A stretch of 60,000 nucleotides of DNA from Owenia fusiformis. Lineage: Eukaryota; Annelida; Polychaeta; Sabellida; Oweniidae. Both the position numbers and the translations under genes were made by a program. The notes under the pieces were generated by a model. That model did no database searches, was not told the DNA's origin, and was given only the letters and a program-made list of their open reading frames with translations. Positions 1-9,898 of this stretch are shown here, in pieces. Each line of letters opens with the position of its first letter. Position 1 is the stretch's first letter. The stretch spans positions 36,482,867 through 36,542,866 of the forward strand of contig CAIIXF020000008.1 of the NCBI GenBank assembly GCA_903813345.2, read 5' to 3'.

Positions 1-717
1 GCTGTAAGGTTGGTGTGTAGCCTTCTCATATGAATCCAATAACTTGTGAGACTTTCCAGGGTACATCTGATGGGCCAAAACAGATACTTGTTGACGATCC
101 CTAGGATTCTTATACAGCACAATGTAGTGGGAATTCAAACTGAGAGTGCGACTTTCTCTTCCACATGGAAACAGATTCTGCATCAAGCAAATCACACTTA
201 GATTTCTGTGATGTGATCCACGCGTGTACAAATCAGTAATCCTTGTATCCTTTGTTATGTCACCCGTTAAGTCGTCAAAGATCAGTATGTTCCTCTGATT
301 CACATCCAAAAACTCTGGGTTACTCAGCTCGTCTGGTATCCCCATCATAAATTCAATATTTGAGCTGATTGTCTTGATGTCATCATATAGAGGTTGCCAT
401 TGACTGTAACACCATATGATTCTTTGTGGTGTTGGAGATATTCTAGTACCAGCATGCTCAATCAGTTCCTTTACATATGTAGATTTCCCTGAACCTGTCG
501 GGCCAACCACCATCATTGTGAATGGATGGTAGAGCACCTTTGAAATATCTCCTGTTGACATCATAACCTGATTTGTCGAAGAATAAGATCCCATTCCATA
601 CTGTCCTTTAGATATATGATCGTTTTTAGTTAGCTTACAGCCATGTACAATCTTCATGTGACGAATCGTATTGTCTTTGCGAGAAAACTGCTTCGAACAT
701 TCTCTACAGCTAAACAT
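1..717 (-). CDS. Polinton packaging ATPase with N-terminal C2H2 zinc finger (partial, C-terminus off window)
   Basis: An open frame starts at the ATG at 717 and stays open for 239 codons to the window edge. Residues 4-25 form a C2H2 finger (CX2CX12HX4H). A Walker A loop reads GPTGSGKST at about residue 75, and a Walker B-like ILIFDDL follows at about residue 140. The stretch after Walker A (RIIWCYSQWQPLY) is characteristic of Polinton and adintovirus FtsK/HerA-type ATPases, which pump DNA into capsids. The zinc finger may bind DNA; that part is inference. The gene is separated from the integrase gene by a purine-rich minisatellite. The 3' end lies outside the window, so completeness cannot be judged. 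Confidence 0.85.
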   Translation of the reverse strand, partial: MFSCRECSKQFSRKDNTIRHMKIVHGCKLTKNDHISKGQYGMGSYSSTNQVMMSTGDISKVLYHPFTMMVVGPTGSGKSTYVKELIEHAGTRISPTPQRIIWCYSQWQPLYDDIKTISSNIEFMMGIPDELSNPEFLDVNQRNILIFDDLTGDITKDTRITDLYTRGSHHRNLSVICLMQNLFPCGRESRTLSLNSHYIVLYKNPRDRQQVSVLAHQMYPGKSHKLLDSYEKATHQPYS

Positions 718-834
718 GGTGTTTGTCTTTTAAGAGTTTTGTTTAAATGAAGATGTCAACTAATCACTAATGTACTTATATCTGAATCTACTTTTTAGTA
801 GCCTAGTACAGAGACATAACACGATTATTTGATG

Positions 835-1240
835 TAGGTGAGATTAGGAAGAGAAGGGAATGAGAAGGAGAGGAGTAGATGAGGAGGAGAAGGGAATGAG
901 GAGGAGAAGGGAATGAGGAGTAAAGGAAACAAGGATAAGAGAATGAGAGGAGGGGAAAAAGAATGGAGTGAGGTGGAAGAGGGAATGAGGATGATGAGGA
1001 GGGAGTGAGGAGGGGAGGGGGGAATGAGGAAAAGGAGAGAATGAGGGAGGGGAAGAACATGAGGGAATGAGGTTGGGGAGGGAATGGGAATGGGGAGGAG
1101 GATGAGGGATTTAGGAGGAGGAGTGGTGAGGAGGATGAGGAGGGAATGAGGAGGAGAGAATGAGAGGAGGGAATAAGGAGGATGGGAGGGAATGAGGAGA
1201 GGAGGAGGGAATGAGTAGTAGAGGATGATATTGTATGCTG
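835..1240. repeat. Purine-rich (GGAGGA/GAATGAGG) minisatellite inside the Polinton
   Basis: About 400 bases are almost pure G and A on the plus strand, built from irregular GAGGAGGAGAAGGGAAT-like units. The tract separates the ATPase gene from the integrase gene. Reading frames across it give only low-complexity Ser/Pro/Leu peptides on the minus strand and are not genes. Such mirror-symmetric purine tracts can form triplex DNA; that possibility is general knowledge and not shown here. Confidence 0.85.
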
Positions 1241-1285
1241 TGATGATTTCTTATTAATTGGTCATTGTTGTACTGCCATTGGTTT

Positions 1286-2554
1286 TTATTCGAAATCTTT
1301 CAATTGGCTTTCGTTTAACCAACTATCAAATTTACTCGAGTAATTAAGCCAACGTACAAGCACTTGCTTGCGTCCCTTGAATCGTCTCCTACGCAAGATC
1401 TTTTCTATTCTAAAAAATTGATTCCTCTCAACGTTTGCAGCAAGCAGCTGCGATTCGTAAAAGGCTCCTTTGATTATTTCACCATTAAGATCTGTCAACC
1501 CATAGGTTGGCGGTTCAGTCCGATTTACTGAGGTTATTATGAATAACTCTTGACTCCAGGACATCAGGTAGCCTGGAGTATAATCAGCACTCTTTTCCAA
1601 TGAAATTCGCACAGTTTGATTTTCCTTAAATTTTGGTTTAAATTCCAAAGGTCGTTTGGTGTATGAGTCGTAATAGAGTTTATACCAAACTTTATCTTGA
1701 TTGGATATGTTCACCTCAGAAGGAGCCATGCCAATTGATTCCATGTATGAGGAGTTGATGGACTTTACAATATCTGGAAGACTGCTTAGATACTTGAAGG
1801 TGTTGTTAGCGTACATGTAACGCACCAATCGTTCCTTCAATCGTTTAATTCCGTTTTCCGCAATCGATGCCTTCATGTTCCCAAACGCTAAGATATGATC
1901 AATTTTTTCACGTTTCAAGTAATCCTTGACAGATTTATTCACAAATTCTCCACCCTGAAACAGAATCATCATCTAGGTTAGAATATTGTAGAATATTTAA
2001 TACAATTGCAAGATGAGTTGCTTTGATATAGTAATTCTATTTTCTCTCGCCAGATCTATATGTACACCAACAGTGAACTATCATACCTGATCACTTCTTA
2101 TCTGTAGCGGAGTAGGCATATCCTTTTTTAACGCTTCAAGTGCCTTGACAACCTCTCCACCTCTTTTCGATGTTAAGGGATGCACCCACATGTAACGGGA
2201 AAGCGCGCTAACAATCACTAACAAATAGCTTATCTTTGAATTATACTTTGAATATGTTTTCAAATCAGCTAGATCCATATCGTACATTTGATACATGGAT
2301 GAAACGATAATTTTGCGACGATTCTTAATTTTCTTAGGTTTTCTGAACAATGCATAAGACTCTTGATTGTTAATCCAGCTCTTGACTTGAGCTTGAGTGA
2401 TACCCAATGACCTAACTTGTCTCCACAGACGAATTGGACTCGAAAACGAGCCGGGTCTACCTAACGTGTAATAGGCCGATTTCAGAGCTCTTTTCATGGA
2501 ACTTGATAATACTTTTTTCTTAGTACTTCTAGTCTTTTTAATAGCCTTCGTCAT
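1286..2554 (-). CDS. Polinton integrase with C-terminal chromodomain, split by one intron
   Basis: Exon 1 is 2554-2087 and exon 2 is 1954-1286, separated by a 132-bp intron (1955-2086) with donor CAG|GTATGA and acceptor TTTCAG|GG. Both ends are phase 0, giving about 378 aa. The junction rebuilds the DDE-integrase signature around the second catalytic Asp (SDQ|GGEF). The first Asp is in the YDMDLADL stretch of exon 1. The Glu lies about 34 residues after the second Asp, in AENGIKRLK. Residues near the C-terminus (RIEKILRRRR to VRWLNYSSKFDSW) match a chromodomain, known from Polinton and chromovirus integrases, where it can direct insertion to marked chromatin. Exon 2 read alone has an upstream ATG at 1972 that falls inside the intron, so that start is rejected. 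Confidence 0.85.
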
Positions 2555-2627
2555 CGTAAGGTTGTAACTTCAACAAGTGAACAGAATAATTGTTTTGTGT
2601 TTATATTTATTAAAATTAAAAGTACAA

Positions 2628-3119
2628 TTATAAAATTGTTGATGGGAGGGTGAGCACAATATCATTGTACTTCACTTTTAGAAAATACTTGACAAACTCA
2701 TCATTTTCTCTAAGATTGTGCTTTGAAAATGAATTGACAATACATCTCATGCTAGTTTTCCTACATCGTTTATTTAAATAGTATACACAGTGATGACCAC
2801 ACGTTGTGTCTAGTCCTTGCATTCTAGTGTTGTTGTATAAAAAATGCGTACTATTGTTCACAAGAATATCTTGAAATATAGAATTATAATAGTCAGGCGA
2901 ATGTCCCATGGAATCATAAAACTCTGCTGGTGCGTTATCATAAAACGCAAATGCACACCAATGCTCTCCAACCATCGAACTATCCTGTGTGTTAACAATG
3001 AAATAGGATGGTCTTTTCGTAACTTTTGTAGGTAGCTCATCCAGTGCGTATACACCGTGGGTTTTTAAGCGCAGACAAGCGTCCGAATTCATGATTCGCT
3101 CCAATTGATACGTATTCAT
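2628..3119 (-). CDS. Adenain-type cysteine protease (Polinton PRO)
   Basis: The 163-aa product has the catalytic order of adenovirus protease (peptidase family C5): His in GEHWCAF at about residue 53, Asp in EFYDSMG at about residue 70, Gln in RMQGLDTTCG and Cys in TCGHHC near residue 108. In adenoviruses and Polintons this enzyme matures capsid and core precursors. The ATG at 3119 overlaps the capsid gene stop by one base (TAATG), which suggests coupled or polycistronic expression. Length is usual for the family. All catalytic residues are present, so activity is plausible. Confidence 0.9.
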   Translation of the reverse strand: MNTYQLERIMNSDACLRLKTHGVYALDELPTKVTKRPSYFIVNTQDSSMVGEHWCAFAFYDNAPAEFYDSMGHSPDYYNSIFQDILVNNSTHFLYNNTRMQGLDTTCGHHCVYYLNKRCRKTSMRCIVNSFSKHNLRENDEFVKYFLKVKYNDIVLTLPSTIL

Positions 3120-4453
3120 TATGTAACTGTAACACCGCGAAAGCGGTCAATCTCCAGTATTCGATGGAATGTTCCTAAAACGATCACGCACACCGGTTCT
3201 TGTAGGGCAGTCTCAAAGCGTCCTTCAAGTTTCAGTTGCCCTCCTTTAAGTAACGGGAACACAGTTTTATTTTCGTCTGCCGCATTCAACTGGAAACGAA
3301 ATATCGAAAATCCTGATTTGAAATCGTCCGCCTCGATATCAGTATTGTTGTCGTGATTTGGTAATGATGTTTCAAAGAGTCTCAAATATGCCGACAGATA
3401 TTGTTCACTCTCAATTAGATCGCTGGAAAATTTTAATGTGAGTGGTTTTGAAGGTACATCTTGAGAATCCACCTGAGTTGTTAGACTGGATAGGTTGAAG
3501 TGATCCATGTACAGCGGATTTGTGTCATATGTACCAGCATAGGCGCGGGCTGATACGAAAAAAGCAGTGAGGCAAGAGGGTATGCGTCCTTGAAATATGT
3601 TATCCCAAGAAAAGTTAAAGTTGCCTGATGCTAGGCTTTTCACTTTGACTTCCACATCCTGGTAAGGATATATAGCAGGCGTTCGAAGCATCACCTCGTT
3701 GTGTGCTTTAATAACGGCGGGATTAACTTCTACCATGCAAGCCTCGAAGTAAGCATCTGTTACAATTAACCGCCATTTTTGTGGATCATCGGAAACTAAA
3801 CAAAATTCACTGCTATTTGGCCATAATTTTATTTTGACTTCAACTCCATTGAGAAGCAGGCGATCCGATTGAAGAAAACTTTCATATATCGGTCCAGTTA
3901 GTTCTACTTCTCGGCTGTTTCTATAATCCATATATCGCATTAATAGTCCTTGGTTCCCTCCTGTCCAAACATTATTTGTAGCGGGAAACATGTCATCTTT
4001 TCTATAGCCCTGCGCTTGCATCCATGACTTTTTATCTGCTGAAGAAAAGTTTTGTAGTACGTGCAGATAAGCTTTGTACGCAAAATCAGGCGTGGCCTCT
4101 GTAATGGATTTTTGTTGAACTTGAATGTCAATACGATTCCATAATGTTTGTAAAAGCAAGTTAATAGGACCGCATTTTTTAGGTCCCTGTATGTCACTTG
4201 GATCCCAATTCATAGTATCACCATTAGCCTGAACTATTTTTACTTTGACATGCAGGCGAGATCGTTTTAAACTCAAATAGTCCATACCATTGTTTGGTAT
4301 ATTAAATTCCACACAACTACCATGGGTGAGGCTCGAAGTTGGTCGATATTCCACCCATTTAAAACGAGAAATACTTGTATCAGTTAATGGGGTGTTAAAA
4401 AGCATTAGTTCTGTGGATGACGATTCATCACTTCCTACCAGCTTTTCCGCCAT
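3119..4453 (-). CDS. Major capsid protein, double jelly roll (Polinton MCP)
   Basis: The 444-aa product fits the conserved Polinton/adintovirus capsid family, often labelled F54H12.2-like in invertebrate genomes. Support comes from the N-terminal block (FKWVEYRPTSSLTHG followed by IEFNIPNN-like sequence), the LLLQTLWNRIDIQ segment, and its place between the basic protein and protease genes. The family forms hexon-like trimers. The start is the ATG at 4453, which overlaps the end of the upstream basic gene by 26 bases. The frame is uninterrupted. The jelly-roll fold is inferred from family recognition; a structure prediction would test it. Confidence 0.85.
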   Translation of the reverse strand: MAEKLVGSDESSSTELMLFNTPLTDTSISRFKWVEYRPTSSLTHGSCVEFNIPNNGMDYLSLKRSRLHVKVKIVQANGDTMNWDPSDIQGPKKCGPINLLLQTLWNRIDIQVQQKSITEATPDFAYKAYLHVLQNFSSADKKSWMQAQGYRKDDMFPATNNVWTGGNQGLLMRYMDYRNSREVELTGPIYESFLQSDRLLLNGVEVKIKLWPNSSEFCLVSDDPQKWRLIVTDAYFEACMVEVNPAVIKAHNEVMLRTPAIYPYQDVEVKVKSLASGNFNFSWDNIFQGRIPSCLTAFFVSARAYAGTYDTNPLYMDHFNLSSLTTQVDSQDVPSKPLTLKFSSDLIESEQYLSAYLRLFETSLPNHDNNTDIEADDFKSGFSIFRFQLNAADENKTVFPLLKGGQLKLEGRFETALQEPVCVIVLGTFHRILEIDRFRGVTVT

Positions 4454-4877
4454 TTCGTTTTTTCTTAGTTAATATATCGCTGACTCTGGTAGTTTTATAT
4501 CTTTTCTTTAAATTGTTTGTTTTGGATTTTCTTTTTATCACAGCTTTCTTCTTTTGCGGAGCTCTTTTAATAGGTCTACGTCGTTTGCTGTCAATTAATC
4601 GATTTGGTCTACCTGGAGGTTGCAGAGATCTTTTAAATGTATTCGATCTTTTCCCTCTCTTCAATTCCGCACTTGCTCTCTGCACTACAGCTTGTGATGG
4701 GCTCACTAAATTAATAGTTGACCCACCTTCTTGGTTGTTTCTTATTGAATATCGGCTATCGTTTAATGAAATGTTCTTTTGAGATTTTTTAGAGTTCATA
4801 GGTAAACTGCGGTTCACGGATGATGCGAAAAAGTGCCCCCATTTAGTATCATCTGGTGTGTAACTAGATAGTCTCAT
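4428..4877 (-). CDS. Basic Lys/Arg-rich protein, probable core/pVII- or pX-like protein
   Basis: The start is taken as the ATG at 4877, nine bases past the end of the penton-like gene. The longer frame from 4922 begins with TTG and overlaps the penton gene, so it is not used. The product is about 149 aa. It begins MRLSSYTPDD and its C-terminal half is very rich in Lys and Arg (for example KRRRPIKRAPQKKK), consistent with a DNA-condensing core protein. Position between penton and capsid genes supports a virion role. Homology at sequence level cannot be judged by eye; the assignment rests on composition and context. Confidence 0.6.
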   Translation of the reverse strand: MRLSSYTPDDTKWGHFFASSVNRSLPMNSKKSQKNISLNDSRYSIRNNQEGGSTINLVSPSQAVVQRASAELKRGKRSNTFKRSLQPPGRPNRLIDSKRRRPIKRAPQKKKAVIKRKSKTNNLKKRYKTTRVSDILTKKKRNGGKAGRK

Positions 4878-4885
4878 CTTGAAGT

Positions 4886-5329
4886 CTATACAATATGCGC
4901 TTTTTTGAAGTGTAACACACAAAAGAACGTATCGTTGTTAAATGAAAAAGCTTCGGTACCCTTTGCTTCTTTTATACTGATAGATATGTGTTGGAATCCT
5001 GATGGTATAACGGGTGTATAAAGAACAGGGTTATAAGATTGACAATTCCCAGTGTAGAAAATGTCATCCTGGGTAGCGTGTACTTGTCTTAACAACTGAA
5101 TATTTTCACCGCCAACTATGGTACCGTAACAAAGATTGCACATCACATTCATTACGATTCTCCCGTATACTGTTGGATGTCTCAATTCCACCAATCCACA
5201 CTGCCATTGTTCATCAGGATTCAATGAAATATATTCGGGTAATTTAACTGTGAACTTGGTATTATTGTTAGAAGGATATGTATCCATAGAATCAGTGCTG
5301 TTCAAGTATATATAAAATTGTGAAATCAT
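4886..5329 (-). CDS. Penton-like minor capsid protein (single jelly roll type), Polinton
   Basis: The product is 147 aa from the ATG at 5329. It opens with FYIYLNSTDSMDTYPSNNNT and then has a WQCGLVEL segment. This is the recognisable opening of Polinton/adintovirus minor capsid (penton) proteins, where a short strand is followed by an acidic and Asn-rich loop and a W-x-V/C-x-L strand. It is the most 5' gene of the visible element. The protein is short, and family members can be longer, so the C-terminus may be trimmed or continue through splicing. The next gene starts nine bases beyond its stop. Confidence 0.75.
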   Translation of the reverse strand: MISQFYIYLNSTDSMDTYPSNNNTKFTVKLPEYISLNPDEQWQCGLVELRHPTVYGRIVMNVMCNLCYGTIVGGENIQLLRQVHATQDDIFYTGNCQSYNPVLYTPVIPSGFQHISISIKEAKGTEAFSFNNDTFFCVLHFKKAHIV

Positions 5330-5400
5330 GTTTCAACCTCAAGAGATCTAGTATTTATGAATATTTTTTCTTAATCAAGTATATTTATGATATACTGGGA

Positions 5401-5660
5401 CGTTATGCATCTCAAATTGAAGCTACCACAAACCTCAGGTTATCACTATGGTTACTACAAAAGCAAGCATCTCATCATTAGTAAAAATGTTATTAACCCC
5501 TGGCATCTCATTCCTGGTATCTCACTTTAGGCACCGCAAAGTAGTCTCAGCATCTCATTTCTGGCATCGCATTTTTTAGACACCGCAACATCTCATTCCT
5601 GGCATCGCATTTTTAGATACCGCAAAGTAATCCCGTGCCTCCTTAACATACACTACTATT
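5401..5660. repeat. Short irregular repeats beside the Polinton (possible subterminal region)
   Basis: Motifs of the type GGCATCTCAT or GGCATCGCAT followed by TTTTAGACACCGCAA recur four to five times with uneven spacing. They lie immediately upstream of the penton-like gene. They may be promoter or subterminal repeats of the element, but the opposite end is not available to test this. Confidence 0.45.
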
Positions 5661-5984
5661 GTGTGCATATTCCGGATTACATATGCTGCACATAATTTAC
5701 AAATTATTGATTGCTATTGTTACTAACATTTATGACAAAAAATTCTTTAAAAATCCATGTTAATTTGATAAAAAAAACAATTTTCTCAATCAAACAAATA
5801 ATCTACTTTCAAAAGTACCTATCCTAGTATCCAAAAGTGAATTTCATTAAATTAAGAATGAACATTTAACCATTATTCACAATTGTTTTTTCCCTGGACT
5901 ATTGTGATTTGATATTTGATGCTTAAGAAGCTATAGAAGACAAATGGTATATAAATAGCAATATATGACAAACCTTTAAAGAGC

Positions 5985-6260
5985 CTAATGTCTGCAACCT
6001 TTTTATAACAGACTTTCAATTAAATGCCCATTATAACATAGTCGCAATGGTGGAGGGATTTGGATATTTGGAATTCCCCCGGCGATTTATTATTACTTAT
6101 CTGTTTTCAATAATGTTGGTATTTTGCAAGCCTTTAATATTCAATTTGCACTTCAAAAAAGTATTGTTATTCGAAAGGTAAGTCAAAAGGGTCAAATCGA
6201 GGTCAACATGACATTTTGTGATAAATTGTTAATGTGCGAAAGTACGAAATAGTAGTACAG
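5985..6260. repeat. Dispersed repeat, copy A (second copy at 18588-18900)
   Basis: The stretch from GTCTGCAACCTTTTTATAACA through GACATTTTGTGATAAATTGT is similar to 18588-18900 in the same order. No coding potential is seen. The family is unidentified. Confidence 0.5.
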
Positions 6261-6605
6261 GTATGTTCCAAACGTAACGAGGCTGTTTTATCAATGTTCT
6301 ACGAATCTAGATCACTCGAAACAATGCATAGCCCTTGGTGAGGGGGGGGGGGGTGGATTACAGACATCTAACATAGCGTTTTAGTTATGTATAATCATTA
6401 ATCAAAACAAATAATACTAATAAGTCCACCTTTCTGATTACATTTTGTCCGTGTATTTCTAGACTTATTTACTTATGATACAACAACAAATTAACTTCAC
6501 TTGCGTCAGCCCATCATCTCCTTGCAAATATAAGTGTATTCATGTTCGACGGGGAATAAGAATTTGTTTACCCGCACCCCTGATCATTATCAAGCCCCCT
6601 CTAGA

Positions 6606-6735
6606 TATCAGGCCCGTCACAGGCACGTAGCCAGGGGGGTTCGATGGGTTCGATTTACCCCCCCCCCTTGCAAAAAATCTTTCAAAATCATGCGGTTTTC
6701 ACCATTCTGAACACGTTTTAGGTGATTTCGGCCAT
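6606..6735. repeat. Dispersed GGCACGTAGCC-type repeat, copy 1
   Basis: It begins CAGGCACGTAGCCAGGGGGG, runs into a C-tract, and contains AAAATCATGCGGTTTTCACC. The same order of motifs recurs at 34696-34805 and 36905-37096. It looks like a short non-autonomous element common in invertebrate genomes. No coding sequence. Confidence 0.6.
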
Positions 6736-7368
6736 TTTTGGACCAAAATTGGCACAAGTTTTCAGGCATCATGCTATTTCCATGAGTGAGTGTCAAATTT
6801 TAAGACCCATTTTCCTTCTTTTCCTTAAGTTCCCATGTGAATTTTAAATACAATTTGCAAATGCATCCTAAAATCTGATTATGTTAATGCTCATCCCCCC
6901 TCCTCCAATGTGATGCCTGTCTACTATAATTTCAAATGTGCAAGGAAAACAGTTTAAATGGGATGAAATGTATCTCAAATCAGTCTCAAATACTATGGCT
7001 GGTGGCTTCAAAATTGATAAACAACTTTCGAAACCATATTTTTAGATGTACTTTTACATGTAGATTTCAAATATGACATCGCTTTGACTGAATTTTGAAT
7101 ATTTAATGAGGTAAATCAAGATTATTTATACTCGTATCTACCCTTTGCATTCGTTTGACTTCACTTCTTAAAAGAGAGCTTCGTCTTGTAGTTTAACTAG
7201 ACTCTGCACGCAGGGTAACTCGTATCTAGTCTATTATTTGGTTCTACACGTTCCTTCCTCATTGACATGGTGACTCTTTGACCTAATAACGTATCCATTT
7301 CCTTAATATTGTATATTCAAACAGGGAGAGTTAGTTCAATATAGAAGGAGTTCCATAGTCAGGATCCA

Positions 7369-7693
7369 GGTGTAAAAGGGTAGGAGGTCCTCTCAAATTA
7401 TGGTCCCACTCTCCATTGATTTATATGGTGACCTCAATACAACTCTTTCCCTGATTATCTTATACGCAATCAGGGCCAGTAAGGGCCGTTAAGAAAGGGG
7501 ACCATAATCCCTGGGGGACCATCATTTGTAAAAGGGTAGGAGGTCCTATCAAATTATGGTCCTACTTTCCATTGATTTATATGGTGACCTAAACACAACT
7601 ATTTCCCTTATCATCGTATCCACAATCAGGGCCAGCAAGGGCCTTTAGGAAAGGGGACCATAATCCCCAGGGGACCATAATTTCTTTTACACC
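7369..7693. repeat. Tandem duplication of a ~160-bp unit with short inverted ends
   Basis: Two units (about 7369-7526 and 7527-7693) share the order AAAGGGTAGGAGGTCCT, then ATTTATATGGTGACCT, then AATCAGGGCCAG, then AGGGGACCATAATCCC. The whole is bounded by GGTGTAAAA on the left and its complement TTTTACACC on the right. This looks like a duplicated small non-autonomous element. No gene. Confidence 0.65.
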
Positions 7694-7699
7694 GGGATT

Positions 7700-9105
7700 A
7701 GAAAAGCTCTCCGAATCCGAATCATATATTTGAAAACGAAGAATACAATGCCCCAGGTACAATGCCCCGTGCCGTGTATTCATCATTTACTCTCAATCCT
7801 GATTATCTATCAATGTCTCCAGTGAGTTTGCTTCTGTGTGCCTCTCCAAGTAACAAATCTAAATGCATACTCTACATATATCGCCCAATGTGGGCCCGGG
7901 ACTTGAAAAACAGACGTAGACTTCAACAGTGCAAGGGGGGGGGGACTATAATGTAGTAACGTTTGGTTTTGTAAAATAGCTGAAATAGTTTGTGACAAAT
8001 ATTAAATACGCAAATAGAGGCAGGTTTTAGAAATGAGACTAGAGGCAAAGAATAATTATAATCATAAAATCTAAAGTAATTCCTCGATGATCTCTTCTGT
8101 AATCAAGGTGGTTTTGGAACACTTCCGCAGTTATAAAAACAAAGACATAGACTAAGTTATTAATAACTAAGTAATTAATAAATCTCAAATAAGCCCCGAT
8201 TCATCTGCCAGCGCCCTGCCGATTGAGTATTTTGTTCAGAAATGAATGCAATTCTGAACAAAAATAGAGCAATGACCTGATCGCATAGATGGGCAATATT
8301 CTAACCATTGGAATTTACAACGGACATGTAACGGTCTATCGGAGACGTTCTAAGAGAAGATTTAAAACTTTAGATCCTTGTAATAATAGATGTAACACAC
8401 ATGTATAAAGATTCCTGAATTATGTTTTTGCTATTGCCCCGAACCGGTCCGTCTTCTCGCTGCAAGCAGGAGGAAATTCTTTGTCACAAAGTTTGGTATT
8501 TTTTATAAAATCAAACGTGCGTCATTGAAACTCACAATATGTAAATAGCATGTCATTTACATCATACCTTGATGGGGAAAAATAGATCTTATATGTTAGA
8601 AGTACTAAATAAAAGTTATCGTGAAAATGAGACAGTCGTTCTCGAGAGAAAAGAGCATAAATGCGCATTTCGAGAGTTTTGGTCCGTTTAAAAATCTGTA
8701 AAAAATTGGGGTACTTAAAAGCATCGGGAGGCATCATATATTTCAAATTAGACACGAGGAAGTCAATATTGAGCAAGTTATGGCTGTTTTAAATTCAAAT
8801 AAAACCGTTAACCCGTGCCGGTCCAGCTTTTGACCCGTGCCGGTCAATTTTCGTTAGCTGCGTATACCAAGGGTGATACAAGTACGTTGTAAATTGATTG
8901 TATGACTTTTATCCATTTAATCTTACGTCATCACTCATCAGTCAATAATTTTTGATTTAATTGTGCATATCTCATGACATCACGATCACTGGCGTAGGGG
9001 CTTTCATCGTGTTCTCTATTGCAATCATCGAAATAAGCAAATATTTTATCGTGTTTTACCTAATATGTTCCCACGTATATGAATTTCACGCTTCTATAGT
9101 GAAGG
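7700..9105. other. Non-coding stretch, no gene recognised
   Basis: AT-rich sequence with only short chance reading frames. A direct doublet of CCCGTGCCGGTC occurs near 8813-8848. No splice-bounded exon, RNA gene or transposon end could be supported. Confidence 0.5.
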
Positions 9106-9424
9106 TGAAATACACAAGGAGGAGGGGGTCCAGTCTTGAAGCAAACCATCGGAAGATTTCATGATCAAGAGTTAGATCCCTGGGGCTAGGTCATACTGAC
9201 ATTTATTATCTTTTACTTCTCAACCGCATCTGATCAAATATAACATAAAGTCATTTCTAATCAAAGCATAAAAATCTAATTTATTTTACTTTTTTTTTCA
9301 AATAGTTAATAATCTTGTCTATAGCTATTAAAATATAGATTAAACACAGTATCACCTACTAAATTCATCTGAAACTTTTATACATTTTCTGGATCTCATT
9401 TTGCACAACGCCTTTCCACTTTTT

Positions 9425-9665
9425 AAGTCCATTCCATGGGCGTACTCAGAGGGGATGCATTCGGGGTGCAACCGCATCCCTCTGAGTTTTGAGCAAATCC
9501 CCAGGGCTTTCGACAATGGCGCTGAGGAGAAGGAAACCTGGAGGAAAGAAGAACTATGTGCTCCGCGAATGAGGTGGAAAGGGTAGGTTTCAAGTCTAAG
9601 CTATGATGGTGGAGACTGTTTTTTGCCTATATCACCCTTGGAAAATCCTTGGTACGCCCGTGTAT
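9425..9665. repeat. Short element bounded by GGGCGTAC inverted ends
   Basis: It begins ATGGGCGTACTCAGAGGGG and ends near GGTACGCCCGTGTATTC, giving a short inverted GGGCGTAC pair around about 230 bp of G-rich sequence. It interrupts the 3' flank of the PLD-like copy 1. The matching position of copy 2 lacks this block, so it is probably a small insertion. Confidence 0.4.
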
Positions 9666-9898
9666 TCTCATAGATAAGTGAAAACTAAAATTTAAACGCG
9701 TGTACAACTTTGTTATTCTAGCCTTTACACTATTTACATACACACTTTTTGAGTATGCTATAACATTTTTTTGATAAAGCATGCGTTACACTATTTCCTC
9801 AAGTGATGTAGCACTAAACCCCTAAGTTTTAAAGTAGCAGCAAGTCACTGTACAAAGGATATCTTAAACCCAACCATGCACTCTGCTAGAATTTATAA

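Larger units (their letters stand above)
1..5400 (-). mobile_element. Partial Polinton/Maverick (adintovirus-like) element, left part cut by window edge
   Basis: Six minus-strand genes lie close together with the gene set that defines Polintons: penton-like capsid protein, basic protein, major capsid protein, adenain-type protease, retroviral-type integrase and packaging ATPase. Spacing is virus-like: the capsid gene and the protease overlap by one base (TAATG), and the basic gene overlaps the capsid gene start. Protein-primed DNA polymerase B, normally present, is not in the window and would lie to the left. The right boundary is not resolved. Short repeated motifs begin just beyond 5400, but no terminal inverted repeat can be paired from one end alone. 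All visible reading frames are open, so the copy is not obviously decayed. Family assignment is from motif recognition. Confidence 0.88.

Noticed and set aside
803-1060. Ser/Pro/Leu-rich 85-codon frame
   Set aside because: It is translation of the purine-rich minisatellite and has no domain.
1955-1972. Start codon at 1972 for a separate integrase C-terminal gene
   Set aside because: It lies inside the intron; the splice join rebuilds the integrase catalytic motif in phase.
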